Assembly: GCA_030537765.1 (NCBI GenBank)
Contig: JAUNVH010000001.1
Location: 1 to 55,046, forward strand
DNA: 55,046 bases
Direction: 5' to 3'
Origin: Tissierellia bacterium
GTDB lineage: Bacteria; Bacillota; Clostridia; Tissierellales; Peptoniphilaceae
Shown one piece after another: positions 35,244-43,739 of the stretch; positions within the stretch are counted from its first letter, which is position 1, and every line of letters begins with the position of its first letter. The notes under the pieces were generated by a model. It ran no database searches, had not been told where the DNA came from, and saw nothing but the letters and a program-made list of their open reading frames with translations. The position numbers and the translations under genes were made by a program.

Positions 35244-37143
35244 AAAATTATCTAAAGATACAATTATGAAAATAGCAGCAGGCGAGGTGATAGAAAGTCC
35301 TGCGGCAATAGTAAAAGAATTGACAGAAAATTCAATAGATGCAAATTCAACTGAAATAACAATAGAGTTTCAAGATGGCGGAATAACATTGATAAGAGTC
35401 TCTGATAATGGAGACGGCATCCCAAAAGAAGATTTATCAAATGCCTTTACTAGGCATGCTACATCAAAAATTAATGATATAGATTCATTGAAGAGTTTAA
35501 ACACACTTGGTTTTAGAGGTGAAGCTTTGCCAACTATAGCAGCAGTAACCGATGTAGAGGTTGTCACGAAGACAGATGACGAAACTATTGGCAACAAATT
35601 TGAAGTAGACCATGATGGCAATGTTTATAATTTAAAATCGATTGGAGCGAGCAAAGGTACTACAATAGTAGCTAAAAATCTGTTTGAAAACTTACCTGTT
35701 CGCAAGAAATTCTTAAAAAGTGCAAATATAGAATCTAATAAAATTATAGAACTGACAACTAAATTAGCACTTTCAAACCCAAATATAGACTTTCGTGTAA
35801 TTAAAGATGGTAAACTATATTATAGTACCAATAGAAATAGAAGATTCAAAGATAATATATTTAATTTATTAGGGCGTGAATTTGCAAATAGTTTAAAAGT
35901 ATTAGATTTTGAATTTTCTCATGGTACAGTAAGAGGTTATATATCAGACAATAACTTTTATCGAAGTAATAGATCTTATCAATATATTTTTATCAATAAT
36001 AGAGTGATAAAAAATACTGAAATCTCAAATGCAATAGAGACAGTTTATCAAAATTATATTCCACTTAGTAGGTATCCAGGATTTATCTTATATATTGATA
36101 TAGACAAAGAATTGATAGATGTAAATATTCATCCTAATAAATTAAAAATAAAAATTTATGACATGGAAGAACTATTGATTGCTTTAAAAAATAATATATA
36201 CAAAGTCTTGCGTTTTGAAACTGATATACCAGTTGTCGAATCGAAAAAAGAGAATAAATTTATAGCCCAAAGGCAAACTTACTCTGAAGAGCGAGCTTCT
36301 AGTTATAAAGATATAGAGTATAAACTAGAAAACTTTATCGAAAATTTTAAAGCAGCAGAGAGTAATACTAATCAAAATGAAAATTTAGAAGCAATTCATG
36401 ATAATAATAAAGCTAATAGTTCAGATCTTGATGATAACTATAGTTCATTGATAAATTTTGAAAAAACATCAGAAAAAAAATATACAGAAGAAAGTAATGA
36501 TAAGATTAACAATGAAGTTAAGAAATTAACATATATAGATAAAATTAAATCAATATTGAAATATAATTCACAAGCGATAGTTGGTACAATCTTTTTAACT
36601 TATATTGTTATTCAAGATGTGGATAGTGAAAATTTATTTCTCATAGATCAGCATTCAGCCCATGAAAAAATTAAATATGAGGAATTTAAATACTATTACG
36701 ATAATCAAAATATTAATTCTCAGGTATTGATGAATTCTGAAATTATTGAGCTGTCTAAATTCAATTTTGAAAAAATTTTAGAAAACAAGAAAGAAATTAA
36801 TAGAATCGGTATTAAATTTGATATATTTGGCGAACAGGCAATAGTTTTAAGAGAAATTCCTCTATACTATAAATCTGTTACTCCAACGAAAATTATTAAT
36901 GAAATACTTGATTCTATTACTAAAATAGATAATATATACCAGCTAGATCCATATAGAGTAATGCGAGAGGCATGCAGAGCTGCTGTAAAATCAGGACAGC
37001 TTTTAGACAATCAAGAAATAATTGAATTACTCGATAAGTTAAGTAAATGTGAATATCCTTTGACATGCCCCCACGGAAGGCCTACAATAATTAGAATTAA
37101 GAAATCGGTTATAGATAAACTATTTTTTAGAATACAGGATTGA
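35230..37143 (+). CDS. mutL: DNA mismatch repair protein MutL (endonuclease type)
   Basis: 637 residues: a GHKL ATPase domain (IAAGEVIESPAAIVKELTEN, DNGDGI, TLGFRGEALPTIA), a variable linker rich in Asn, Glu and Asp (about 335-440), and a C-terminal dimer domain with the metal-dependent nicking motif DQHSAHEKIKYEE (consensus DQHAXXEXXXXE, with Ser for Ala), then ACRAAVK and the CPHGRP motif. It therefore belongs to the nicking MutL group of bacteria without Dam-MutH. The start is ATG 35230, coupled to mutS. Confidence 0.96.
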   Translation: MTLIKKLSKDTIMKIAAGEVIESPAAIVKELTENSIDANSTEITIEFQDGGITLIRVSDNGDGIPKEDLSNAFTRHATSKINDIDSLKSLNTLGFRGEALPTIAAVTDVEVVTKTDDETIGNKFEVDHDGNVYNLKSIGASKGTTIVAKNLFENLPVRKKFLKSANIESNKIIELTTKLALSNPNIDFRVIKDGKLYYSTNRNRRFKDNIFNLLGREFANSLKVLDFEFSHGTVRGYISDNNFYRSNRSYQYIFINNRVIKNTEISNAIETVYQNYIPLSRYPGFILYIDIDKELIDVNIHPNKLKIKIYDMEELLIALKNNIYKVLRFETDIPVVESKKENKFIAQRQTYSEERASSYKDIEYKLENFIENFKAAESNTNQNENLEAIHDNNKANSSDLDDNYSSLINFEKTSEKKYTEESNDKINNEVKKLTYIDKIKSILKYNSQAIVGTIFLTYIVIQDVDSENLFLIDQHSAHEKIKYEEFKYYYDNQNINSQVLMNSEIIELSKFNFEKILENKKEINRIGIKFDIFGEQAIVLREIPLYYKSVTPTKIINEILDSITKIDNIYQLDPYRVMREACRAAVKSGQLLDNQEIIELLDKLSKCEYPLTCPHGRPTIIRIKKSVIDKLFFRIQD

Positions 37144-37147
37144 TAGA

Positions 37148-38080
37148 ATGAATAAAACTATAGATATAATTATTTTAACTGGACCAACTGGAGTTGGAAA
37201 GACAAATTTATCACTAGAAATTGCAAAAAAACTTAATACAGACATCATATCTGCCGATTCTATGCAAGTTTACAAAGGCATGAATATAGGAACTGATAAG
37301 ATTATGCCTGAGCAAATGGCTGATATAAAACATTATAATATAGATGTTACCACTCCTGATAAAGTTTATTCAGTTAAAGAATATGCAAATAGAACTAAAA
37401 GTATAATTGAAAAACTTGATAAAGAATCTAAAGTACCTTTTATTGTAGGAGGCTCTGGTCTATATATTGATTCGATAATCTATGATTTAGGATTTGGAAA
37501 AAAGTCTGATCCTATCATAAGAAAAAATTTAGAATTAGAACTTAAAAAGTTTGGTTTAAAAAGATTAGTCACAAGGCTTAAAGAAATAGATTTAGATTAT
37601 GCAAATAGTATAGATTGTCAAAATCCAAGACGTGTAATAAGAGCATTAGAAATTTATGAAATTACAAAAAACAAACCATCAAAGTATCTTAATAAAAAAA
37701 ATCTTAGATATAAAAATCTTAAATATAATTATCGCTATTTCGTCTTAAATAGAGAGCGTGAAAAATTATATGAAAATATAAATAATCGTGTAGACATGAT
37801 GATTGAAGATGGTCTAATTGATGAAGTAAAAGCGCTTTATGATAAATATAATACTAAAGATAGTGCTCTTTTTACTGCCATTGGCTATAAAGAAATAATA
37901 TCATATCTCAATGGTGAAATCGATAAAGCAGATGCTATTATGCTTATCAAAAAGAATTCAAGAAATTACGCAAAGAGACAATTAACTTGGTTTAGAAGAG
38001 AAAAAGAAGCTATATGGATAGATAAAGAAAATAAAACAAACTCAGAAATTATAGATGAAATTATGGAAAAAATATATTAA
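37148..38080 (+). CDS. miaA: tRNA dimethylallyltransferase
   Basis: Adds the isopentenyl group to A37 of tRNA using dimethylallyl diphosphate, the substrate made via IspH. The P-loop GPTGVGKTNLS and SADSMQVYKGMNIGTDK are followed by VGGSGLYIDS and an insertion domain. The length, 310, is standard. It lies 4 bases after mutL. Hfq, which commonly follows miaA, is not present here. Confidence 0.96.
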   Translation: MNKTIDIIILTGPTGVGKTNLSLEIAKKLNTDIISADSMQVYKGMNIGTDKIMPEQMADIKHYNIDVTTPDKVYSVKEYANRTKSIIEKLDKESKVPFIVGGSGLYIDSIIYDLGFGKKSDPIIRKNLELELKKFGLKRLVTRLKEIDLDYANSIDCQNPRRVIRALEIYEITKNKPSKYLNKKNLRYKNLKYNYRYFVLNREREKLYENINNRVDMMIEDGLIDEVKALYDKYNTKDSALFTAIGYKEIISYLNGEIDKADAIMLIKKNSRNYAKRQLTWFRREKEAIWIDKENKTNSEIIDEIMEKIY

Positions 38081-38095
38081 TAAGAGGTCATATTA

Positions 38096-39376
38096 TTGGA
38101 ATACTTAAATAATTTTTTAAAAAGCAATTATAAAATAGATGAAGAGCATATTAAATTTGTAAATGAAGTTAAAACTGATTTATATAATAGATTTGAAGAA
38201 CTTCAAGATATTAGGCAATATAATACTTTAAAAGTACTAAAAGCAATGCAAGATGAATACTTGGGAGCAACTGATTTTAATTGGACTACAGGATATGGTT
38301 ATGGAGATATCGGTAGAGACAAAACTGAAAGGATTTATGCTAATATTTTTAATACTGAAGATGCATTAGTAAGACCTACAATCGCATCAGGCACCCATGC
38401 AATTAATCTTTGTCTATCTGGACTTCTAAAAAGCGGAGATCATCTTCTAGAAATCTCTGGCACTCCTTATGATACTTTACTCGAAGTTATAGGTTTAGAA
38501 GGTGATATAGAGGGAACTCTTATAGGAAATGGTGTTGAATATGGAGAGGTCGATTTAATAGACGATGATTTCGATTATGAAAATATTTTAAAATCAATAA
38601 AATCAAATACAAAATTAATAGCTATACAACGTTCTACAGGATATAGCGATAGAAAAGCTTTAAGCATCGATAAGATAAAAAAGATTATAACCACTATAAA
38701 GAAAAAGTATCACGATATACCAATATTCATAGATAATTGTTATGGTGAATTTACAGATTATTTTGAGCCCAGTGATTTTGGTGCTGATATTATGGCAGGT
38801 TCATTAATTAAAAATCCAGGCGGTGGACTTGCTTATTCAGGTGGTTATATTGTTGGGAAAAAAGATTTAATTCATCGTGTGGCCAAGCGCTTAACTGCTC
38901 CAGGCATCGAAAAAGAATGTGGTTTAACATTTGGGCAGACTAGAACAATACTGCAAGGTCTTAGTATCGCTCCAATGATCGTAAACCAAGCATTAAAAGG
39001 AGCAATCTTAATCGGAGAAGTGTATAAAAGACTAGGTTTCAAAATCGTTCCTGACACATTTGATAAACGTTCTGATATTATATTAGGTATAGAGTTTAAA
39101 AATCCTAAATATTTAATTGCCTTTTGCCGCGCAATGCAAGAAGCGGCGGCCGTTGACTCTTACGTTGTACCTGAGGCTTGGGAAATGCCAGGATATGAAG
39201 ATAAAGTAATTATGGCGAGTGGTTCGTTTATAGACGGTTCTTCCATAGAGATAAGTGCTGACGGACCTATGAGAGATCCATTTTTTGCATATTATCAAGG
39301 TGGTCTTACATTTGAACAGTGTATATTAGCATGCCTTATAAGTTTGCGCAATTTAAAATCTATTGGTGCTATATAA
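38096..39376 (+). CDS. Methionine gamma-lyase / aluminium-resistance family PLP enzyme
   Basis: PLP-dependent protein of the YnbB group (426 residues). Motifs: TGYGYGDIGRDK near residue 62, RPTIASGTHAI, a PLP-contact DNCYGEF and the Schiff-base lysine in GSLIKNPGGGLAY. The clostridial miaA-(hfq)-ynbB-lexA order is kept except for hfq. The enzyme is annotated variously as cystathionine beta-lyase-like or methionine gamma-lyase-like; the true substrate is unknown. The start is TTG 38096, seven bases after AGAGGT. This is the last gene before the strand switch. Confidence 0.88.
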   Translation: MEYLNNFLKSNYKIDEEHIKFVNEVKTDLYNRFEELQDIRQYNTLKVLKAMQDEYLGATDFNWTTGYGYGDIGRDKTERIYANIFNTEDALVRPTIASGTHAINLCLSGLLKSGDHLLEISGTPYDTLLEVIGLEGDIEGTLIGNGVEYGEVDLIDDDFDYENILKSIKSNTKLIAIQRSTGYSDRKALSIDKIKKIITTIKKKYHDIPIFIDNCYGEFTDYFEPSDFGADIMAGSLIKNPGGGLAYSGGYIVGKKDLIHRVAKRLTAPGIEKECGLTFGQTRTILQGLSIAPMIVNQALKGAILIGEVYKRLGFKIVPDTFDKRSDIILGIEFKNPKYLIAFCRAMQEAAAVDSYVVPEAWEMPGYEDKVIMASGSFIDGSSIEISADGPMRDPFFAYYQGGLTFEQCILACLISLRNLKSIGAI

Positions 39377-39798
39377 TTTTTATAAATCGTTAATCAATGA
39401 AAGATTTATAAATGTAGTTAAATGAATAAAATAAAGACAATATTTTATTAAAAATACGATACAAATTGAAAATTTACTAAAGACATCTTTTGCCTTCACA
39501 CTTATAGAGTAGATTTATTTATGATAGATATCTATTTAAACTTAAGAAGTCCGCATCTATTATTTAAATATTTGGTGCTAATGTTTTATAAGTCGAGCTT
39601 AATATTTTATAGCGTGGGTTTTGGAAATATATTAAGCATATAAGAGAAGAAATTATAAATTAATATTAAATCAATTGGAATTAATTTAATATTTGAGTTC
39701 AGTAGATAGAAGGGATAGATTTATTGAGAGTAAAATAAGTATTGATTCAAACGATGGAGCTCAATAAGTTAAGAATTTAACAATTAAACAACGAAAAA
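39377..39798. other. Gene-free gap at the strand switch
   Basis: About 420 very AT-rich bases with no supportable gene. It contains an inverted repeat just after the PLP gene (TTTATAAATC at 39379-39388 with its complement at 39403-39412) and a 15-bp nearly perfect inverted repeat around GG (AATATTAAATCAATT 39662-39676, mate 39679-39693, one mismatch). A 40-codon frame (39521-39643) has no ribosome binding site. I see no RNA family I can name. Confidence 0.6.
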
Positions 39799-39827
39799 AG
39801 TCTTTCGACATGAAAGACTCTTTTTTT
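39794..39827. terminator. Bidirectional terminator between the PLP gene and lexA
   Basis: Stem AGTCTTTC (39799-39806) and GAAAGACT (39812-39819) with loop GACAT, flanked by six A on the left and a run of seven T on the right. Works for the + strand PLP gene transcript and the - strand lexA transcript. Confidence 0.85.
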
Positions 39828-40449
39828 ATAATAAATTTCTATATAATCCTACTACATGACCTAATATCTCTAAATGATCAGTATATATTGGAGACATAGA
39901 GTCGTTTTCAGGCTGCAATCTAAAACGAGTTTTCTCTTTATAGAAAGTTTTAATAGTAGCTTCATCATCGATTAAAGCTAATACAATATCTCCATTCTTA
40001 GCTCCAGCCATTCTTTCGATTAAAACGAAATCCCCATCGTAGATGCCTCTATTTATCATGCTATCTCCTGATACTTCCAACATAAACAATTCTCTATCTT
40101 TTACAATTTCCATTGGGAGAGGGAAGGTGTCTTCGATATTTTCGACTGCAAGAATCGGTGCACCAGCTGTTACTTTTCCTACGATGGGAATATCTATAGT
40201 CTTTTTCTTTGCTAAAACTAAATCATCAGAATTACCATCGGCTAAGACATATGTTCTAGTTTTAGAACCGTCTTTTATAATATAACCCTTGGCTACAAGT
40301 CTTTCAATATATCCGTGAACAGAAGAAGTAGATTTTAAATTGACACCCGAACAAATTTCTCTAACAGTTGGTGGGTATCCATTAGATTCAGTAAAAGATT
40401 TGAGAAAAAAAAGAATTTCACTTTCTTTTGAAGTTAAATCTGCAAACAT
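39826..40449 (-). CDS. lexA: LexA repressor
   Basis: SOS repressor of 207 residues. The N-terminal winged helix (LTSKESEILFFLKSFTESNG, then PPTVREICSGVNLKSTSSVH) is followed by the self-cleavage domain: Ala95-Gly96 cleavage site in KVTAGAPI, Ser130 in VSGDSM and Lys167 in DEATIKTF. ATG 40449 follows AGGTGATAA; the GTG at 40458 lies in that ribosome binding site. It is divergent from a LysM gene resembling yneA, and a LexA-box-like sequence overlaps its own -35. Confidence 0.97.
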   Translation of the reverse strand: MFADLTSKESEILFFLKSFTESNGYPPTVREICSGVNLKSTSSVHGYIERLVAKGYIIKDGSKTRTYVLADGNSDDLVLAKKKTIDIPIVGKVTAGAPILAVENIEDTFPLPMEIVKDRELFMLEVSGDSMINRGIYDGDFVLIERMAGAKNGDIVLALIDDEATIKTFYKEKTRFRLQPENDSMSPIYTDHLEILGHVVGLYRNLL

Positions 40450-40479
40450 ATTTATCACCTAATTTCTTTATTTGAGTAA

Positions 40480-40508
40480 ATTGTATCATATAAAATAAGA
40501 AAAATCAA
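40480..40508 (-). promoter_or_regulatory. lexA promoter
   Basis: On the - strand TTGATT (40503-40508) and TACAAT (40480-40485) with a 17-base spacer; TGA precedes the -10 as in an extended -10. Confidence 0.7.
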
Positions 40509-40518
40509 ACTTTCGTTC
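40507..40518 (-). promoter_or_regulatory. LexA box-like operator at lexA
   Basis: GAACGAAAGTTT on the - strand (12 bases) matches GAACNNNNGTTY exactly. It overlaps the lexA -35 and so would allow autorepression. Confidence 0.65.
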
Positions 40519-40537
40519 TATTTTTATAAAAAAACAT

Positions 40538-40566
40538 TTGACACCGAACATATTTTCTTATATAAT
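40538..40566 (+). promoter_or_regulatory. Consensus promoter of the yneA-like gene with LexA-like box in the spacer
   Basis: TTGACA (40538-40543) and TATAAT (40561-40566), 17-base spacer. GAACATATTTTC lies at 40546-40557, one base off GAACNNNNGTTY, between the two elements where repressor binding would block RNA polymerase. Confidence 0.7.
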
Positions 40567-40621
40567 GAAGATGAACATGAGTAGCGTACATACGTACAGC
40601 ATAGAACGGAGGAACATTAAT

Positions 40622-40951
40622 ATGAAAGGAATTACTATAAAATATAAACACAGATTAATAGCAATAATACTTTTGATAGCTTTTTTCAATATGGGAATTT
40701 TGCTTATTAGCGACGAAACTAGTAGTGAATTTACTAGTAGTGATAATTATGAATATACTGAAAATTTCATCATATATACAGTAAAAGAAGGCGATACATT
40801 ATGGAATATTGTTTCAAACAATATTGAGTATATCGAATCAAACAATAATAATTTTCACCAAATTATTGATCAGATATCTAAATGTAATCATCTAGATAAT
40901 AAAATAATTAAACCTGGTCAAATTTTGAATATACCCACAAAAATAGAATAG
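40622..40951 (+). CDS. LysM-domain membrane protein, YneA-like SOS cell-division inhibitor
   Basis: 109 residues: a short basic cytoplasmic start, one membrane helix at about 12-32, a Ser/Thr/Glu linker, and a C-terminal LysM domain (YTVKEGDTLWNIV ... IIKPGQILNIP). This is the plan and chromosomal position of Bacillus YneA, the SOS-induced protein that delays division and is divergent from lexA. The consensus promoter and the LexA-like box support it. ATG 40622 follows GGAGGA by eight bases; upstream in-frame ATGs would lie within the promoter. Sequence identity to YneA cannot be judged here, so the role is inferred from architecture and context. Confidence 0.75.
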   Translation: MKGITIKYKHRLIAIILLIAFFNMGILLISDETSSEFTSSDNYEYTENFIIYTVKEGDTLWNIVSNNIEYIESNNNNFHQIIDQISKCNHLDNKIIKPGQILNIPTKIE

Positions 40952-40975
40952 CTTAATTTCTAGCTATTCTATTTT
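40940..40975. terminator. Bidirectional terminator between the yneA-like gene and xer
   Basis: 14-bp stem AAAATAGAATAGCT with AGCTATTCTATTTT and an eight-base loop. It contains the stop codons of both convergent genes. Confidence 0.85.
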
Positions 40976-41935
40976 TAAATTTTTTAATGGATTACTGTCT
41001 ATTGCAACTTTCAGATCTTCATTGTCTACATGAGTATATATTTGTGTGGTAGACACGCTTTCGTGCCCTAATAATACTTGTAATGTTCTAATTTCGACAT
41101 TGCCGTATTTGTGTAGCAATGTCGCAGCAGTATGTCTGAGTTTATGAGGCGAATATCCTTTATTATCTAAACCCGACATTTTTAAATATTTTGAAAGCAT
41201 ATGTTCAATTCCACGATTTCCAAATCTTTTATTTTTAATATTTAAAAACAATGCATTTTCTTCAACATTTGGTCGTATTTCTAGGTATTCATTTATAGAA
41301 TTTATAACAGCATCATTAGCATAAATAATTCTTTGTTTATTTCCTTTGCCGATAATATTAATAGATCGATCGGCGCTAATATCATCTAAATTAAGATTTG
41401 ATAATTCTGAAAGCCTAATGCCTGTATTAAGAAAAGTCATTACAATTGCATAATCTCTTTTTTTAAGGAAAATATTTTCGCCCTCCAGAATCGATTCTAA
41501 GAGCTTTTTAATGTCTTCAAGGTCTAAATATATGGGGTATCTTTTCGTTCTTTTTGGAGACTCTAGAGAATCGCTCGGATTATGATCTAAAACCTTAGTA
41601 ATATTTACTAAATAATGATATATGTTTTTTAAAGAAGATATGCGTCTTAATTTAGTAGAGGCAGAACTGTTCATATATTTATCCAAATAAGATACATAAG
41701 CTATCAAATCTCTAATATCTATTTTTTTCATTAATTCTAAATCTATATCATCAATTTTAATCGAAGATAAATCATCAATCGAAATTGATTTATCGACAAG
41801 AGATTTTCTAAATTTTATAAATCTGAAAAAGATACGTATATCGTAATAATAATTTTTTATTGTATTATCAGATTTACCAGCAACAGACTCTAAATAATCG
41901 AGCCAATCGTTTATAAGTAGCGATTTTGTAAACAT
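40964..41935 (-). CDS. xerC: Tyrosine recombinase of the XerC/XerD family
   Basis: Site-specific recombinase of 323 residues from ATG 41935 (GATGGTGA ribosome binding site); the ORF stays open upstream to 41971, into a perfect inverted repeat, but those residues look non-coding. All catalytic residues are present: R174 (TGIRLSE), K197 (GKGNKQR), H264 and R267 (PHKLRHT), H291 (LGHES) and Y300 (IYTH, nucleophile). The N-domain has an insertion (about residues 45-75), which makes it longer than E. coli XerC or XerD (about 298). A dif-like sequence lies directly upstream; xerD is absent from its usual place near pdp. XerC is a family label, not a proven role. Confidence 0.9.
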   Translation of the reverse strand: MFTKSLLINDWLDYLESVAGKSDNTIKNYYYDIRIFFRFIKFRKSLVDKSISIDDLSSIKIDDIDLELMKKIDIRDLIAYVSYLDKYMNSSASTKLRRISSLKNIYHYLVNITKVLDHNPSDSLESPKRTKRYPIYLDLEDIKKLLESILEGENIFLKKRDYAIVMTFLNTGIRLSELSNLNLDDISADRSINIIGKGNKQRIIYANDAVINSINEYLEIRPNVEENALFLNIKNKRFGNRGIEHMLSKYLKMSGLDNKGYSPHKLRHTAATLLHKYGNVEIRTLQVLLGHESVSTTQIYTHVDNEDLKVAIDSNPLKNLKIE

Positions 41936-41959
41936 CTGAAATTCACCATCCATTAATAC

Positions 41960-41993
41960 TTTATGTCGCATAACTGTTATTATGCGACATAAA
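41960..41993. promoter_or_regulatory. Dif-like inverted repeat upstream of xer
   Basis: Perfect 14-bp arms TTTATGTCGCATAA and TTATGCGACATAAA around the 6-bp centre CTGTTA. The inner parts match the E. coli dif pattern: CGCATAA, six bases, TTATG. It also spans the predicted start of the xer transcript, so an operator role is possible too. Confidence 0.6.
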
Positions 41994-41994
41994 T

Positions 41995-42023
41995 ATTATA
42001 TTTTATTTGTAAAGTTTTGTCAA
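41995..42023 (-). promoter_or_regulatory. Consensus promoter of xer
   Basis: On the - strand TTGACA (42018-42023) and TATAAT (41995-42000) with a 17-base spacer, perfect consensus. Transcription should start near 41988, inside the inverted repeat. Confidence 0.8.
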
Positions 42024-42033
42024 TCCCCTAATC

Positions 42034-42066
42034 AAAAAAAGCTTGAAAGGTTTACTTCCAAGCTTT
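42034..42066 (-). terminator. Terminator of rny
   Basis: On the - strand an AAGCTTG...CAAGCTT stem followed by a T run (seen as seven A at 42034-42040 on the + strand). It separates rny from xer. Confidence 0.8.
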
Positions 42067-42070
42067 ATTT

Positions 42071-43600
42071 TTATTTTGCATAATCAACATGCCTAGTTTC
42101 ACGAATCACATTAACTTTAATTTGTCCAGGATATTCCATTTCAGATTCAATTCGTTTTGCTACATCTCTGGCCAATACAATAATATTTGCTTCGCTTATA
42201 TCTTCAGGCTTGACAATGATTCTAACTTCACGTCCAGCCTGAACTGCATAAGATTTATCTATGCCTTCAAATGAATTTGCTATCTCTTCGAGTTTTTCCA
42301 GCCTCTTGATATATGATTCTAAAGTCTCGCGCCTAGCTCCTGGTCTAGCAGCAGAAACAGCGTCTGCAGCTTGAACTAATACTGCTTCTATTGTCTTTGC
42401 TTCGACATCGCCATGATGAGCCTCGACTGCATGAAGTACATTTTTATTCTCTTTGTATCTTTTCAAGAACTCAACACCCAATTCAACATGGGCTCCCTGT
42501 ATTTCATGGTCCATTGCTTTACCTATATCATGTAATAAGCCAGCTCGTTTTGCTACTTTTACATCGGCGCCAATCTCTTCTGCTAACATTGCTGCAATAT
42601 ATGCAACCTCTATTGAGTGCCTAAGAACGTCCTGACCGTAGCTTGTTCTATATTTTAGTTTGCCTAGCATTTTCACTATCTCTGGATGAATATTTAATAT
42701 GCCCAATTCAAATACTGCAGATTCCCCAGCTTCTTTAATAGATATATCTACTTCGCGTTTTGCTTTTTCTATCATCTCTTCTATTCTAGATGGATGAATT
42801 CTTCCATCTAAGATCAGTTTTTCCAAAGCTATGCGCGCAATCTCTCTTCGTACTGGATCAAATGACGAAAGTACTACAGCTTCTGGCGTATCATCAATAA
42901 TTAAATCTACTCCAGTTAAGGCTTCAATTGCTCTAATATTTCTGCCTTCTCTACCGATAATCCTACCCTTCATTTCATCATTTGGTAAGCTTACAGCAGT
43001 TACTGTGTGCTCTGACACATATTCTGGTGCGCATCTTTGAATTGTTTTTGCTAAAATATCCATAGCAATCTTATGAGATTCTTCTTTTGTTTTTGCTTCA
43101 AATTCTTTGATTAATAATGCTGATTCTTGAGTGATATCATTCTTTAATTCTTCTAATAATATCTCTTTTGCTTCATCAGAAGTATATCCTGATATTCTTT
43201 CAAGCTCTGAAATTCGCTGTGATAAAATTTCTTCAGCTTTTTTATTTTTTTCTTCTACGGCTTTGAGCTTATTAGAAATGCTTTCTTCTTTTTTTTCTAA
43301 ATTATTAGATCTTCTGTCCAACTGTTCTTCTTTATTGAGTATGCGTTTTTCTGTGCGTTGAACATCATTTCTTCTCTCTTTGATTTCACGTTCAGCTTCA
43401 TCGCGCAATCTATGAATTTCTTCTTTAGCTTCCAAAAGAATTTCCTTCTTTTTAGATTCACTCTCTTTCTCGGCATCTATTAAAATGTTCTTTGCTTGAT
43501 TCTCGGCACTTCCAATTTTAGACTCAGCAGTCTTTAAACGCACGAAATAGCCGATTATAAAGCAAACAACAGAAATTATAATAGGTATTAAAATTTCCAA
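42071..43600 (-). CDS. rny: Ribonuclease Y
   Basis: Membrane-bound endoribonuclease that starts mRNA decay. It has an N-terminal membrane helix ([19 protein letters not shown]), a long charged coiled coil (about 25-190), a KH domain with [11 protein letters not shown], and an HD domain with [10 protein letters not shown] and later motifs AHHGDVE. The start is uncertain: AAGGAGGTG is followed by TTG at 43600 (11 bases after GGAGG); TTG 43624 would put the ribosome binding site inside the gene. Length is then 509, near the family norm (about 520). It follows the split Rad50-like module in the usual recA-rny neighbourhood. Confidence 0.94.
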   Translation of the reverse strand: MEILIPIIISVVCFIIGYFVRLKTAESKIGSAENQAKNILIDAEKESESKKKEILLEAKEEIHRLRDEAEREIKERRNDVQRTEKRILNKEEQLDRRSNNLEKKEESISNKLKAVEEKNKKAEEILSQRISELERISGYTSDEAKEILLEELKNDITQESALLIKEFEAKTKEESHKIAMDILAKTIQRCAPEYVSEHTVTAVSLPNDEMKGRIIGREGRNIRAIEALTGVDLIIDDTPEAVVLSSFDPVRREIARIALEKLILDGRIHPSRIEEMIEKAKREVDISIKEAGESAVFELGILNIHPEIVKMLGKLKYRTSYGQDVLRHSIEVAYIAAMLAEEIGADVKVAKRAGLLHDIGKAMDHEIQGAHVELGVEFLKRYKENKNVLHAVEAHHGDVEAKTIEAVLVQAADAVSAARPGARRETLESYIKRLEKLEEIANSFEGIDKSYAVQAGREVRIIVKPEDISEANIIVLARDVAKRIESEMEYPGQIKVNVIRETRHVDYAK

Positions 43601-43671
43601 ATCTTTAAGCACCTCCTTATTCAATTTTCAAAGTTCAGAATTAAATACATACTATTAATACATATGCTTAT

Positions 43672-43700
43672 ATTTTATACTCAAAAATAGTATAAGTCAA
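43672..43700 (-). promoter_or_regulatory. rny promoter
   Basis: On the - strand TTGACT (43695-43700) and TAAAAT (43672-43677) with a 17-base spacer, in the 139-base gap behind the Rad50-like C-half gene. Confidence 0.65.
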
Positions 43701-43739
43701 GGAATGAAAATCTCACAAATACTATGCTTAACACATGAG

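Noticed and set aside
39521-39643. 40-codon frame in the gap before lexA
   Set aside because: No Shine-Dalgarno sequence, no recognisable pattern and hydrophobic AT-rich residues expected by chance.
40964-41971. xer start at 41971
   Set aside because: The first residues would be encoded in the inverted repeat with no ribosome binding site; ATG 41935 has GGTGA at the right distance and gives a normal Xer N-terminus.
41960-41993. Reading the perfect inverted repeat as a terminator of xer or rny
   Set aside because: No T run follows on either strand, rny already has a terminator at 42034-42066, and the xer promoter lies immediately upstream of the repeat.
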